Source: Streptomyces sp. NBC_01750
Lineage (GTDB): Bacteria; Actinomycetota; Actinomycetes; Streptomycetales; Streptomycetaceae
Length of the DNA stretch: 64,000 nt
Assembly: GCF_035918095.1 (NCBI RefSeq)
Contig: NZ_CP109137.1
Coordinates: 8,682,001-8,746,000 of the forward strand
Direction: 5' to 3'
Under the pieces are notes generated by a model. The model searched no databases. It saw nothing but the letters and a program-made list of their open reading frames with translations, and was not told where the DNA came from. Shown piece by piece: positions 42,389 through 52,224 of this stretch. The first letter of the stretch is position 1. Each line of letters begins with the position of its first letter. The translations under genes and the position numbers were made by a program.

Positions 42389-44149
42389 ATGGCCCTCACC
42401 CACCGCTCGCCTGCCAGGCAACCCGCACCGGCCGCCCGTGCCCGCCATGTGCTGGTCGACGCAGCCCGCCACAGTGCCGGCCACGTCACGGCCGTGCTTG
42501 TCTTCAGCGCCGCATCCGCCGCCGCGACCCTCGCGCTTCCGGCCGCGCTCGGCATCGCACTGGACCGCACCCTGAACGGGGCGGCAGGCCTGCACCGCGC
42601 TGTCGTGCTGTGCGCGCTCCTGATCCTCACCGAAGTCCTCTCCGACGCTCTCGTGGCGTACCTGAGCGGCGTGACCAGTGCGCGCAGCACCGCACGCATC
42701 CGGCGCCGGGGCATCGAACATCTTCTGAGCCTCGAGCCGCGTCGCGCCGCCGACCAGTTCACCGTGGGTGATCTCGTCACCCGCCTGACCGGTAACGCCG
42801 CTGACGCCGGCACAGCCCCCGTGACCGTGGCCGCCGGCGCCGCCTCGCTCCTGGCTCCGCTCGGCGGCCTGGCCGCGCTGGCGCTCACCGATCTCTGGCT
42901 GGCAGCCGCCTTCCTGGCCGGAGCTCCCCTCCTGCTTCTGCTGCTGCGCGCCTTCACACGCCATTCCTCCGACAGCATCACGCAGTACCAGCGCATCCAG
43001 GCCACCATCGCGTCCCGCCTCGTGGAGGCCCTCGGCGGTGCGCGCACCATCGCTGCCGCAGGAACCGCAAAAAGGGAACGCGCGCGCATCCTGGCACCCC
43101 TTGAGGCCCTGAGCGCACAGGGACGACGCATGTGGCAGGTGTACGGCCACGCCGCAGCCGGCAGCAGCATCCTGGTGCCGCTGCTGATCACGCTTGTGGT
43201 CGCCGTGGGCGGGATCCGGCTCGTTGACGGAAACCTGAGCGTCGGCCGGCTCCTCGCCGCAGCCGCCTACACCAACCTCGCCGCCGGCCTGGGCGCGGTC
43301 ACCGGACAACTCAACGCTCTCCTGCGCAGCCGTTCCGCTGCCCGCCGCACCGCCGAAGTCCTGTCCGTCCCCCCGGTGCGGCAGGGGCGGCGCCCGTTGC
43401 CGGAGGGGGGACCGGGCCGCCTGGAGCTGCGGGGCGTCACCGTCATCCGTAACGGAGCACCCGTACTGCACGACGTCGATCTGACCGTCCCCGGCGGGAC
43501 GACCATGGCCATCGTCGGCCGCTCCGGCGCCGGGAAGTCGACGCTTGCCGCCCTGGCGGGCCGCCTGACCGACCCCGACGCCGGCCAGGTACTGCTCGAC
43601 GGAGTGCCGCTGACCGAAGTCGACCCTGCGCACCTGCGCAGGGAAACCGGCTACGCCTTCGAACGTCCGGTCCTGTTCGGCGAAACCGTCGGCGCTGCCA
43701 TCGCTTTCGGACCGGATGCGCTCAGCCCCCGCCACATCGAAAAAGCAGCCCGCGCGGCCGGGGCCCACACGTTCGTACAGCTGCTGCCCGGCCGCTACGG
43801 GGCCCGGCTCCTTCAGGTTCCCCTGTCCGGCGGAGAACTCCAACGACTGGGGCTGGCGCGGGCCTTCGCTCACGCCGGTCGCCTGCTCGTGCTCGATGAC
43901 GCCACCTCCAGTCTCGACAGCGTCACGGAACTTCACGTGGGACGGGCCCTGGTGCGCGATGTACACCCAGGGACCCGCCTGCTGATAGCCCACCGTGTCT
44001 CCACCGCGGCGCGCGCCGATCTCGTCGCCTGGATGGAGAAAGGCCGGATCCGCGCGGTGGGTCCGCACGAACGCCTGTGGGAGTACGCCGGCTACCGTGC
44101 GGTGTTCGCCGGCCCTGAAGAGTCCCCGACGAGGGACCCGGACTCATGA
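42389..44149 (+). CDS. ramA: ABC transporter (membrane + ATPase) RamA
   Basis: 586 residues. An N-terminal six-helix exporter domain (~20-320) is followed by an ATPase domain with Walker A VGRSGAGKST, signature LSGGELQRLGLARAF, Walker B LLVLDDATSSLD and switch His in LIAHRVSTA. It forms a heterodimeric exporter with RamB, whose ATG overlaps this stop (ATGA). The substrate is expected to be modified SapB. It lacks the C39 peptidase domain that some lanthipeptide exporters use to cut leaders, so leader removal occurs by another protease. Confidence 0.93.
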   Translation: MALTHRSPARQPAPAARARHVLVDAARHSAGHVTAVLVFSAASAAATLALPAALGIALDRTLNGAAGLHRAVVLCALLILTEVLSDALVAYLSGVTSARSTARIRRRGIEHLLSLEPRRAADQFTVGDLVTRLTGNAADAGTAPVTVAAGAASLLAPLGGLAALALTDLWLAAAFLAGAPLLLLLLRAFTRHSSDSITQYQRIQATIASRLVEALGGARTIAAAGTAKRERARILAPLEALSAQGRRMWQVYGHAAAGSSILVPLLITLVVAVGGIRLVDGNLSVGRLLAAAAYTNLAAGLGAVTGQLNALLRSRSAARRTAEVLSVPPVRQGRRPLPEGGPGRLELRGVTVIRNGAPVLHDVDLTVPGGTTMAIVGRSGAGKSTLAALAGRLTDPDAGQVLLDGVPLTEVDPAHLRRETGYAFERPVLFGETVGAAIAFGPDALSPRHIEKAARAAGAHTFVQLLPGRYGARLLQVPLSGGELQRLGLARAFAHAGRLLVLDDATSSLDSVTELHVGRALVRDVHPGTRLLIAHRVSTAARADLVAWMEKGRIRAVGPHERLWEYAGYRAVFAGPEESPTRDPDS

Positions 44150-45888
44150 CGGGCGGGCGGATCCTGCCACAGGCGCTGCGCTTTCTGGGCCGCCGCAAGC
44201 GGGTACTGCGGACTCTGGGAAGCTGGTCTCTCCTGGAATCCCTGCAGACCTTCGTCGGCGGTTACAGCGTCGCAAAGTCGTTGGACCAGGGGTTCCTCGC
44301 CGGCCGCCCGGGCACCGGACTGCTGTGGCTGGCTCTTGCCGCTGTCGCCGCCCTCGCGGGCGGTCTGGCCACCCGAGGAGTCTTCGGCGGCCTTGCCGAG
44401 CTTGTCGAACCCCTGCGGGACGCACTGATCCGCAGGGTGACGTCGAAAGCGCTGGCCGAGGCGATGGCGGGGGTCGCGCGCAGCGCGGACAGCGCCGTTG
44501 TCTCGAGGCTGACGCATCAGACCGAAATCGCACGCGACAGTTTCGCCGGCCTGGTGCTGGTCGCCCGGTCTTTTCTCTTCACCACAGCTGGTGCGCTGGC
44601 GGGTCTGGCCTCGCTGGCTCCGCAGCTCCTGCTGGTCGTCGTGCCGCCTCTCGTTCTCGGGCTGCTCCTGTTCACCGCCACGCTCATCCCCATGGCAGCC
44701 TGCCAGCGCGACTTCCTGCGCGCCGACGAAGCCCTGGCAGCGCAGACGGGAGCTCTGGCGCAGGGCCTGCGCGACGTGGTGGCCTGCGGGGCCACGGCGC
44801 AGGCACGCGACCTCACCTGTGCTCTGATCGAGAACGAGGCACGCACGGCCCGGGCCCTCGCCCGATGGGCGGCCGCCCGCACCCTGGCCCTGGCGGTGGC
44901 AGGACAGCTCCCGGTCGTTCTGCTGCTGGCCGCGGCCCCATGGCTCCTGCGGCAAGGAGTCACGGCCGGCACCCTGGCCGGCGCATTGACCTACCTCATG
45001 CAGGCGCTCCTGCCGGCGCTGCACACGCTGGTGCAGGCCCTGGGAGCCGCAGGGACGAGACTGCTTGTCGTCCTCGACCGGCTGACGGCCGGAACCTATC
45101 CGGATCCGCTCACCTCGGCAGCAGTCACCGACTCCGACTTCGTGCATCACACCGACGGTCGGCAAGCGCCGGCAGTCGAACTGCGCACGCTGACGTTCGC
45201 CTACCGAAGCGACGCCCAGCCGGTGCTGCGCGACCTCAGCCTCACCATCGCGCCCGGAGAGTACCTCGCCGTCGTCGGCCCCAGCGGCATCGGCAAGTCC
45301 ACCCTGACCGCGCTCATCGCCGGCCTGCTCACCCCCGGCCAGGGACAGGTACGGGTTCACGGGGAAGCGGCACGGATGAGTGCGTCCGGCGAACCGTCCC
45401 GGCTCCGGGTGCTCATTCCCCAGCAGGCGTACGTCTTCAGCGGAACGCTGCGCGAGAACCTGCAATATCTGTGCCCCGGCGGAGTATCGGCAACGGCTAT
45501 GCGCCACTCCGCCGAAGCGGTCGGAGCCGCCCCGCTGATCCGGCGCCTGGGCGGATACGACGCAGTGGCCGACCCTGCCGCGTTGTCGCCCGGCGAGTGC
45601 CAGCTCATCGCCCTGGCCCGGGCCCATCTTTCGCCCGCACGGCTGATACTGCTCGATGAGGCGACCTGCCACCTCGATCCGGCAGCCGAGGCACAGGCCG
45701 AGGCGGCATTCGCCGCGCGGCCCGGCACTGTGATCGTGGTGGCCCACCGCATCAGTTCGGCCCAGCGAGCCGACCGGGTCCTCGTGCTCGACGGCGTCCA
45801 CGCCGCACTGGGAACCCATGAACAGATGCTCGACCAGTCTCCGCTCTACCGGGACCTCGTCGGCCAGTGGCATGCCGAGCGCCTGTGA
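44146..45888 (+). CDS. ramB: ABC transporter (membrane + ATPase) RamB
   Basis: 580 residues with the same layout as RamA. Membrane domain ~30-320; Walker A VGPSGIGKST; signature-like LSPGECQLIALARA, where Ser-Gly-Gly is Ser-Pro-Gly; Walker B LILLDEATCHLD; switch VVAHRISSA. The altered signature suggests an asymmetric pair in which one ATP site is weakened, as in many heterodimeric exporters. Translation is coupled to ramA by a 4-nt overlap. A terminator hairpin follows 47 bp after the stop. Confidence 0.93.
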   Translation: MTGGRILPQALRFLGRRKRVLRTLGSWSLLESLQTFVGGYSVAKSLDQGFLAGRPGTGLLWLALAAVAALAGGLATRGVFGGLAELVEPLRDALIRRVTSKALAEAMAGVARSADSAVVSRLTHQTEIARDSFAGLVLVARSFLFTTAGALAGLASLAPQLLLVVVPPLVLGLLLFTATLIPMAACQRDFLRADEALAAQTGALAQGLRDVVACGATAQARDLTCALIENEARTARALARWAAARTLALAVAGQLPVVLLLAAAPWLLRQGVTAGTLAGALTYLMQALLPALHTLVQALGAAGTRLLVVLDRLTAGTYPDPLTSAAVTDSDFVHHTDGRQAPAVELRTLTFAYRSDAQPVLRDLSLTIAPGEYLAVVGPSGIGKSTLTALIAGLLTPGQGQVRVHGEAARMSASGEPSRLRVLIPQQAYVFSGTLRENLQYLCPGGVSATAMRHSAEAVGAAPLIRRLGGYDAVADPAALSPGECQLIALARAHLSPARLILLDEATCHLDPAAEAQAEAAFAARPGTVIVVAHRISSAQRADRVLVLDGVHAALGTHEQMLDQSPLYRDLVGQWHAERL

Positions 45889-45934
45889 CGGCACGCCTGG
45901 ATCATCGGCGCTCCCGTGGATTCCCGGTCCGTCC

Positions 45935-45952
45935 CCCCAGCCTGTGCTGGGG
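45935..45952 (+). terminator. Terminator of the ram operon
   Basis: CCCCAGC-CTGT-GCTGGGG, a perfect 7-bp stem with a 4-nt loop, followed by AGGAAGCTTTT, 47 bp after the ramB stop. Confidence 0.75.
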
Positions 45953-46526
45953 AGGAAGCTTTTCTGACCTGCGCTCGTGGACGGGCACCGGTTCCTGGCG
46001 TGGATGCCAGGCAGAAGGGCCGTCGCCGGCGCCGTTGCTGATCACGGACAGGGCGCCCCACGGGACCGAGCATGGTGAGCTGCCAACGAAATGCGCTGAC
46101 CTGTGGTTTTGCCGGTAGTCCTGCTGTGGGGACCCTCTGGTGAAGGCGCGGGGGCCACCAGGTGGCCCGACCGCCGGCAGGGAGCGGGGCATGTGCCTGC
46201 CGGTGTGCTGTGAGAAAGGCCGGCGTCCGCGTCCAGCCGCCACCGCCCCGTACCGCCCCGTACCGCCCGTGCCGCCCGCACACCTGCTCCCACCGCGACG
46301 CGTACCGCACCACCCGCACCGCAGCCCCCAGCACGTACGGGGGTGCCGGCCGCTCCCCGGGCCGTGCCGACGGAGTCTGGCCGCTATCAGGGCCCCTCTC
46401 GTCCGTCAAGTCCCGAAATGCAGGGTCATGACCGGTCTGCCCGGTTCAGGGCTTACTGGATGCACGGGTTCACCGGAGCAGCCGGACCACCTGAACCCCC
46501 CACCCCCTCACCTCAAGGAGAGCACC
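45953..46526. other. Gene-free stretch after the ram operon
   Basis: Where ramR would normally be expected there is no response-regulator gene on either strand. The last 30 bp hold the ribosome site CAAGGAG of the secreted-protein gene. Nothing else is identified. Confidence 0.4.
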
Positions 46527-46868
46527 ATGATCCGCACCACTCGGACCCAGCGCCTGGCCGTCATCACCGCCACCACCGCCCTCGCCGCCGGAGGGGCCAT
46601 GCTCTCCTCCACCGCCCACGCCGCCCCGGCCCCCCACACCACCAAGATCAGCAACCAGCACGACGACCACCACAAGGACGGGTTCAAGAAGAAAGACAAG
46701 CCCGGCAAGGGCACCAAGAAGACCACCGTCACCAAGCGCACCACGATCATCCGCCCCGACGGCACCATCATCATCAAGGAGAAGACAAAGACCATCGAAC
46801 GCAGCAAGGGCTTCCACAAGTCCAACGCCCGCTTCGACGACACCCACACCAACAAGAAGGACAGCTGA
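46527..46868 (+). CDS. Small secreted Lys-rich protein
   Basis: 113 residues with a Sec signal peptide: basic MIRTTRTQRL, Ala-rich core, cleavage after AHA at about residue 32. The mature ~80 residues are hydrophilic and basic, rich in Lys, Thr and His (KKKDKPGKGTKKTTVTKRTT, IIRPDGTIIIKEKTKTIERS). There are no cysteines. It is likely exported and perhaps wall- or polyanion-bound. Family unknown. It lies 638 bp after ramB on the same strand, beyond a terminator, so it is not part of the ram operon. Confidence 0.75.
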   Translation: MIRTTRTQRLAVITATTALAAGGAMLSSTAHAAPAPHTTKISNQHDDHHKDGFKKKDKPGKGTKKTTVTKRTTIIRPDGTIIIKEKTKTIERSKGFHKSNARFDDTHTNKKDS

Positions 46869-47280
46869 CCCCACGGCCACCATGTCTCCGGGCCGACCGA
46901 CCACCACCGCCGGCCCGGAACACTGCGCGGGGGAGCCGGACGGAACGCCACGCTGATCCAGAGCCCGGGTATCCATCCGCCTCGCCCAGGCATGGGCTCG
47001 CCTCGGTGGACGGGATGCGGTTCGTCATCCGGTGCCGAGCGGGCCGAGTGCGGACCATAAGCGACGCGGCCCGCACTCCTGCACGCTGGACGGTGAATCG
47101 GCGCACTCGGCCTGTAGGCAGGCCGGGGAGGAGTGTGCAGCCCGGCCTGGCCGCCGACGTGTCCGGCCAGATAGACACGCAGCTGGCTGCAACCAGCCCG
47201 GGTGTCTGAACTGTCCTGCGGTGTGTGACCTCGAACCTGCCTCGGCGCCGGGCCGAACGGCGCGGCTAATGCCTTTGGCC
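46869..47280. other. Gene-free stretch
   Basis: No gene recognised; the region leads into truncated gene fragments. Confidence 0.3.
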
Positions 47281-47585
47281 CGTCGGCACCGTCCTCATTC
47301 TGACTTTCGCCACCGCGATCGCCGCGGTGGTCTTCGCCGGGTGGGACCTGCTCGGCGCTCAGGGCCTCAAGCCCGAGCGCCGGCTCACCCCAAGCACGTT
47401 TTCGACCTGGTGAAACTGTCTTTCGGAGTGGTCGCCGGGGCCGGTGCTCTGGTTGCCCTGGTCGTGGCATACCGGCGACAGCGGATCGATGAGGACGGCG
47501 CCCTGCGCGATGCCACCCGCCTGCATACCGAGCGCTTCACCACCGCCGTCTCCCAGGTCGGTGAGGAATGCCGGAGCTGGGCATT
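47281..47585 (+). pseudogene. Pentapeptide-repeat-type membrane protein, N-terminal remnant
   Basis: Frame one gives GTVLILTFATAIAAVVFAGW, DLLGAQGLKPERRLTP. At about 47390 the sense moves to another frame: FDLVKLSFGVVAGAGALVAL, VVAYRRQRIDEDGALRDATR, HTERFTTAVSQVGE. This two-helix membrane start followed by a ...T-RFTTAA-QLG motif is the standard opening of Streptomyces pentapeptide-repeat proteins. It is frameshifted and stops where the korA remnant begins. Confidence 0.65.
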
Positions 47586-47589
47586 GCGC

Positions 47590-49199
47590 GCGAGAACATC
47601 GTCTTCGTCTCGGGCCGGCCGCGGTGATCGGCCCCTACGTCGACCCCAGCCCAGCACCAGCAGCCAGGCGTCGCCTGACGGGTCGTCGACCTCCAGGTCG
47701 GGTACGGCGATGCCGTCGATCTTGGCCTGGCGGGTGCGGACACGAAGTCGTGGTTGGCGGGGTCATAGGAGATGTTGCCCGTGCCGTCCTCTATCTCCAT
47801 GCCGCCGATGCGGTGTTCCAGGCCCGGGGTGCCCGGCGGCGCCCAGGGGCGGGCCAGGGTCTCGGGGTCGCGCAGGTACGGCCAGAAGGAGCCGTCGGGG
47901 CGGTTCGGTGCGGTGGCGAACTCCACGCGCAGATCGGGCAGTTCGGCCACGTCGGGGATGTGCCAGGGCTCGGAGCCGTTGGCGAGGTAGCCGTCGGAGA
48001 GCAGGAACACCGGGGTGCGGTAGGTCAGCGCGATCCGCGCCGCCTCCAGGGCCGCGTCGAAGCAGTCGGCCGGGGTGTGCGGGGCGATCACCGGCACCGG
48101 GGCCCCGCCGTTGCGGCCGTACATCGCCTGGAGGAGATCCGCCTGCTCGGTCTTGGTCGGCAGGCCGGTCGAGGGGCCGCCGAGCTGGATGCCGACGACC
48201 AGGAGGGGGAGTTCGAGGGAGACGGCGAGACCGATGGTCTCCGACTTGAGGGCCACGCCCGGCCCGGACGTCGTCGTCACCGCCAGCGACCCGCCGAAGG
48301 CGGCGCCGATGTCGGCGATCTCGTCCTCCGCCTGGAACGTGCGCACACCGAAGTTCTTGTGCCGCGACAGCTCGTGCAGGATGTCCGAGGCCGGGGTGAT
48401 CGGGTACGAGCCGAGGAACCGGGGCAGCTGCGCGCGCTCGGCGGCGGCCACCAGGCCCAGGGCGAGGGCCAGGTTGCCGGAGATGTTGCGGTGGCGGCCC
48501 GGGGTGAAGGCGCGCTTCGCCGGGGCGACCTCGTAGGAGACGGCGAACGACTCGGTGGTCTCGCCGTAGTTACAGCCCGCCCGGAAGGCGGTCATGTTGG
48601 CCTCGGGCAGCTCCGGATTCTTGGCGAACTTGGTGCGCAGGAACTTCTCGGTGCCCTCGGTGGGCCGGTGGTACATCCAGGACAGCAGCCCAGCGCGAAC
48701 ATGTTCTTCGCCCGCTCCGCGTCCTTGCGGGTGAGCCCCGAGTCCTTGAGCGCCTCGACGGTCAGCGTGGTCAGCGCCACCGGGTGCACCCGGTACGCCT
48801 CCAGCGTGGCGTCGTCCAGCGGGCTGGTGCTCCAGCCCACCTTCGCGAGGGCGCGCCGGGTGAACTCGTCGGTGTCGGCGATGACTTCGGCGCCGCGCGG
48901 CAGATCGGCCAGGTTGGCCTTGAGCGCGGCCGGGTTCATCGCGACCAGGACGTCCGGGGCGTCGCCGGGGGTGATGATGTCGTGGTCGGCGAAGTGCACC
49001 TGGAACGACGAGACTCCGGGCAAGGTGCTGCGGGGGCGCGGATCTCGGCGGGGAAGTTCGGCAGCGTCGACAGGTCGTTGCCGAAGCCGGCCGTCTCCGG
49101 CGTGAACCGGTCGCCGGTCAGCCGCATGCCGTCGCCGGAGTCACCGGCGAAGCGGATCACGACCCGGTCGAGCTGTTTGACGGTGGTCGGTGTGCTCAC
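47590..49199 (-). pseudogene. korA: 2-oxoglutarate:ferredoxin oxidoreductase alpha subunit (korA), multiply frameshifted
   Basis: Starts with a GTG at 49199: [36 protein letters not shown]. The frame shifts near 49020 ([20 protein letters not shown] ... KNMFALG), again near 48680 (MYHRPTEGTEKFL ... GSYPITPASDILHEL ... GGPSTGLPTKTEQADLL ... GTGNISYDPANHDF) and again near 47740, and the C-terminus is missing after about 47590. The segment DEIADIGAAFGGSL also lacks a few residues relative to the family (GIGAALGAAFGGS). An intact copy must exist elsewhere; this one cannot make a working enzyme. Confidence 0.85.
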
Positions 49200-49511
49200 T
49201 TGGCGCTCTCCTGCCCGGCGGAGGGGGCGGCCTCGGAAGAGTCGTCGTCTTCGTCCTGCCGCATCAGCTCGGCGAGCTTGAACGCCTCCTCGATGAGCGT
49301 CTCGACGATCTTCGACTCGGGGACGGTCCTGACGACCTGGCCTTTGACGAAGATCTGCCCCTTGCCGTTGCCGGAGGCGACACCGAGGTCCGCTTCCCTG
49401 GCCTCGCCGGGGCCGTTCACCACGCACCCCATGACGGCCACACGCAGCGGGATGTCCATGCCCTTCAGACCGGCCGTGACCTCTTCGGCCAGCTTGTACA
49501 CGTCGACCTGA
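49196..49511 (-). pseudogene. ispG: IspG (GcpE), C-terminal fragment
   Basis: Reads [40 protein letters not shown], then [20 protein letters not shown]. This is the iron-sulfur end domain of hydroxymethylbutenyl diphosphate synthase with one of its cluster cysteines (GCVVNGPGE). The first ~270 residues are missing; in their place stands the start of a thioredoxin. The stop overlaps the start of the korA remnant. Confidence 0.85.
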
Positions 49512-49685
49512 TGTTGAGCTTGACGATCTCGATCTTGTCGCCGTATTCCTCGGCAATCTTCTCCAGCGACGGCGCCAGCTGTCGGCAGGGACCGCACCAG
49601 GCTGCCCAGAAGTCGACGAGGACAGGCTTGTCGCTCCTGAGGCCTCCGCCTCGAACGAGTCGTCGGTCACGCTCTTGAGGGCCAT
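49512..49685 (-). pseudogene. trxA: Thioredoxin, N-terminal fragment, frameshifted
   Basis: An ATG at 49685 begins [14 protein letters not shown]. Near 49640 a frame change follows, then [20 protein letters not shown] and [18 protein letters not shown], with the WCGPC active site intact. It then joins directly to IspG sequence. About half the thioredoxin fold is missing. Confidence 0.85.
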
Positions 49686-49917
49686 GTGCGGACTCCTCTC
49701 CGGAGCGGCCACGGCCGAGCAACTCACCAGCATCCGGTGAGCTCGGTGGGGGCCGGTACCGACAGGGCGGCGTGCCGCCGCCGGGGCTGCTCAGACTCGA
49801 CGGCCTCCGAGTTGAGCAACCCGTCCTCAATGTTGAGCCTGTCACCGGACATGGACGTGTCCAGGACGCGGTGCCGCGTTACGGCCCCATGGCGCGGAGA
49901 GGGTCGCGGTAGCGCCC

Positions 49918-52140
49918 TTACTCCTTGCCGGCCAGGCGGGTGCCGGTACGGCGTGTCCGGTACGCGCGTTTGGTCAGCGTGCTCTCGTCGAGTTGCTCGG
50001 TTGTGTCGTAGTTGCGCCAGCCGGTGAGGCGTCCTTCCGGGTCGTACCTGGCTGACAGTCCGGGAGGATCCATGTGATCTCCGTGTTCCCGGACCACCTT
50101 CTGGGGCAGCATGACCACTGCTGTGATGCCGCGAGTGGATGAACTGCGGAGCTGGACGCGTATGCCGTGGCGGGCGGAGAGCTGGCCGACGACGAACACA
50201 CCCATGCGCCGCGCCACCGAGACGTCGACGACTGGCGGGTTCAGGAGCCTGTCGTTGGCCTCCTCAAGGTCCTTTGCGGTCATGCCGATGCCGCTGTCCT
50301 GGATTTCGACCGTCGCGCCGCCGCCGGACAGCAGCTGGCTCCTGACGAGCACCTCGGTGTCCGGAGAGGAGAACGTGGTCGCGTTCTCCAGCAGCTCTGC
50401 GATGAGGTGAACGATGTCGTTCACTGCCCGGCCGTCGACGTCCGCGGTCACCAGTCCGCGTAGCTGCACACGCTGGTACTGCTCGACCTCACTGGTGGCG
50501 GCCCGGAGGACATCCACGAGCCGGACTGGGGCACTCCAGCGGCGGCCCGCCTCCTCGCCCGCGAGGACGAGTAGGTTTTCCCCATTGCGGCGCATGCGGG
50601 TGGCCAGGTGGTCGATCTTGAAGAGGCTGGCGAGCAGGTCGGGGTCCTGCTCGCCGTTCTCCAGATGGTCGATCAGCTCCAGCTGCCGTTCCACGAGGTA
50701 CTGGCTGCGCTGCGAGAGGTTGACGAACATCGCGTTGATGCGGCCTCGCAGTTGCGCTTGCTCGAACGTCAGCCGTACGGAGTCGCGATGGACTTCGTCG
50801 AACGCCTGGGCGACACGGCCGATCTCGTCGACCGAGTTGATGCCCGCGGGCTCGACCTTGATGGCCTCCAGTTGCGTGTCGCCGGAGCCCCGCAACAGCC
50901 GGACCACCTCGGGCAGGCGGCGTTCCGTGATATCGAGCGCGGAGGCGCGCAGGGTGTGCAGCGGGCCGACAATCGACTGCATGACGACGTGCGTCACACC
51001 GAACGTGAGCAGGAGGATCAGCAGCACGACGAGCGAGGTGATGAACACTGAGCGCTCGGCCTGGTGCTGCTCGCGCGAGCTCTCGTCTTCGACCGATCCG
51101 ACGAGCCGCTTCTCGACCAGGCGCATCAGCTCGAGCTTGCTCGTCATGGTGTCGAACCGCTCGCCGGCGTCGAGGCGGAGGCGGCTGGTGCCATGCCGGG
51201 CGAGCACCTGCTTCTGGAGCATCTCAACCTTGTTGACGTCCCTTTCGGTGACGGTGCGCTCGTAGAACTGACGCTGGGCCGGCGGCGCGTCGGACCGGAA
51301 CTCGCCGATCAACGCCTGTTGCTGCCGGCTGGCGAGGGTCAGGCCCTGGGCCTCGCTCGAATCGAAGTGTGCCTGGGTCAGCACCCCGCCGAGCAGCGCG
51401 CGTTGCCGGGAGGCTGCCTCCGTGGCCTGTGCGAAGGTCTCGAGCGCACCGGCCCTCACGGCAAGGGTCTGGTGGGCGATGTCCGGCGTGAGAAGGTCAA
51501 GGGCGTCGGTGAGCTCGGTGATCAACTCCGTGTATGCGTTGACCACGGGCAGCAAGCGCATTTTCGAGCGGGCTGCCGTGTCGCGCAGTGACGCCACTTT
51601 CCCGCCAGAGGCGTTGAGCACCGCGAGCCGGGTGGCCAGGACGGGGTTCGTCCCGCGGTGGACATGGGCGACCTCGGTACGGACCCGGGCGAGCGCCGCG
51701 TCGACCTGGGAGCGCTGAGTGTCCAGCCGGCTCGTGTCGCCCCTACGCCCGGCCGCAACGTAGAGCGCGGTGAGATCGCGTTCGTCCTCAAGCTCCTCCA
51801 ACAGCCCCGTGCCCTTGTCGAGGGTACGAACGAGCTGGCGGACGTTGTTGACGTCCTGTGCGTTCTGCACGGCCGAGCCGATCCGCAGACCGCCGAGTAC
51901 GAGCGTGACGATGATCGGGATGAGCACCACAGCCACCAGCTGGGTACGCACACTCCAGTTACTCGGGGCGAACTCCGCATGGTTGCTGCCCCTGTACGGG
52001 CGACGCCCTCCACCTGCACGCGCGGGGCCCGGATCGGTATTGCCCGGCTCGGTACCGCCGTTGTCGGAACCGTTGCCTCTCGCCTGGGGCGTCTGCACCG
52101 GTTCCGTGCCGTGGCGATTCGCCGTGGATTGTGTTTGCAC
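49918..52140 (-). CDS. CvnA-like sensor kinase with nitrate/nitrite-sensing domain
   Basis: 740 residues. A Gly/Pro-rich cytoplasmic start is followed by TM1 ~66-86, a NIT-type all-helical extracellular domain (~90-350) and a second TM (SVFITSLVVLLILLLTFGVTHVV). Then come HAMP (GPLHTLRASALDI), a dimerisation helix (NLSQRSQYLVERQLELIDHLE) and a HATPase with N box HLIAELLENATTFS and DSGIGMTAKDLEEAN. This is the layout of the first protein of Streptomyces conservons. CvnB, C and D should follow, but the next DNA is pseudogene debris, so it is an orphan copy. Phosphotransfer activity in this family is uncertain. Confidence 0.88.
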   Translation of the reverse strand: MQTQSTANRHGTEPVQTPQARGNGSDNGGTEPGNTDPGPARAGGGRRPYRGSNHAEFAPSNWSVRTQLVAVVLIPIIVTLVLGGLRIGSAVQNAQDVNNVRQLVRTLDKGTGLLEELEDERDLTALYVAAGRRGDTSRLDTQRSQVDAALARVRTEVAHVHRGTNPVLATRLAVLNASGGKVASLRDTAARSKMRLLPVVNAYTELITELTDALDLLTPDIAHQTLAVRAGALETFAQATEAASRQRALLGGVLTQAHFDSSEAQGLTLASRQQQALIGEFRSDAPPAQRQFYERTVTERDVNKVEMLQKQVLARHGTSRLRLDAGERFDTMTSKLELMRLVEKRLVGSVEDESSREQHQAERSVFITSLVVLLILLLTFGVTHVVMQSIVGPLHTLRASALDITERRLPEVVRLLRGSGDTQLEAIKVEPAGINSVDEIGRVAQAFDEVHRDSVRLTFEQAQLRGRINAMFVNLSQRSQYLVERQLELIDHLENGEQDPDLLASLFKIDHLATRMRRNGENLLVLAGEEAGRRWSAPVRLVDVLRAATSEVEQYQRVQLRGLVTADVDGRAVNDIVHLIAELLENATTFSSPDTEVLVRSQLLSGGGATVEIQDSGIGMTAKDLEEANDRLLNPPVVDVSVARRMGVFVVGQLSARHGIRVQLRSSSTRGITAVVMLPQKVVREHGDHMDPPGLSARYDPEGRLTGWRNYDTTEQLDESTLTKRAYRTRRTGTRLAGKE

Positions 52141-52224
52141 TGCCCTCGCACCTTCTCCTCGCCATTGAACGTGCGCGATTCAGGGGCTCGTGCGCCCATC
52201 GCGGACGCGCCCCTCATCGCGCGA

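Noticed and set aside
42254..44068. Long minus-strand open frames opposite ramA and ramB (also 44092-45894)
   Set aside because: Shadow frames of ABC transporter genes. The sense strand has Walker motifs and the ram gene order.
45935..45965. A repeat-like CCCCAGCCTGTGCTGGGG sequence suggestive of a CRISPR repeat
   Set aside because: It occurs once, directly after ramB and with a T-rich tail, which fits a terminator.
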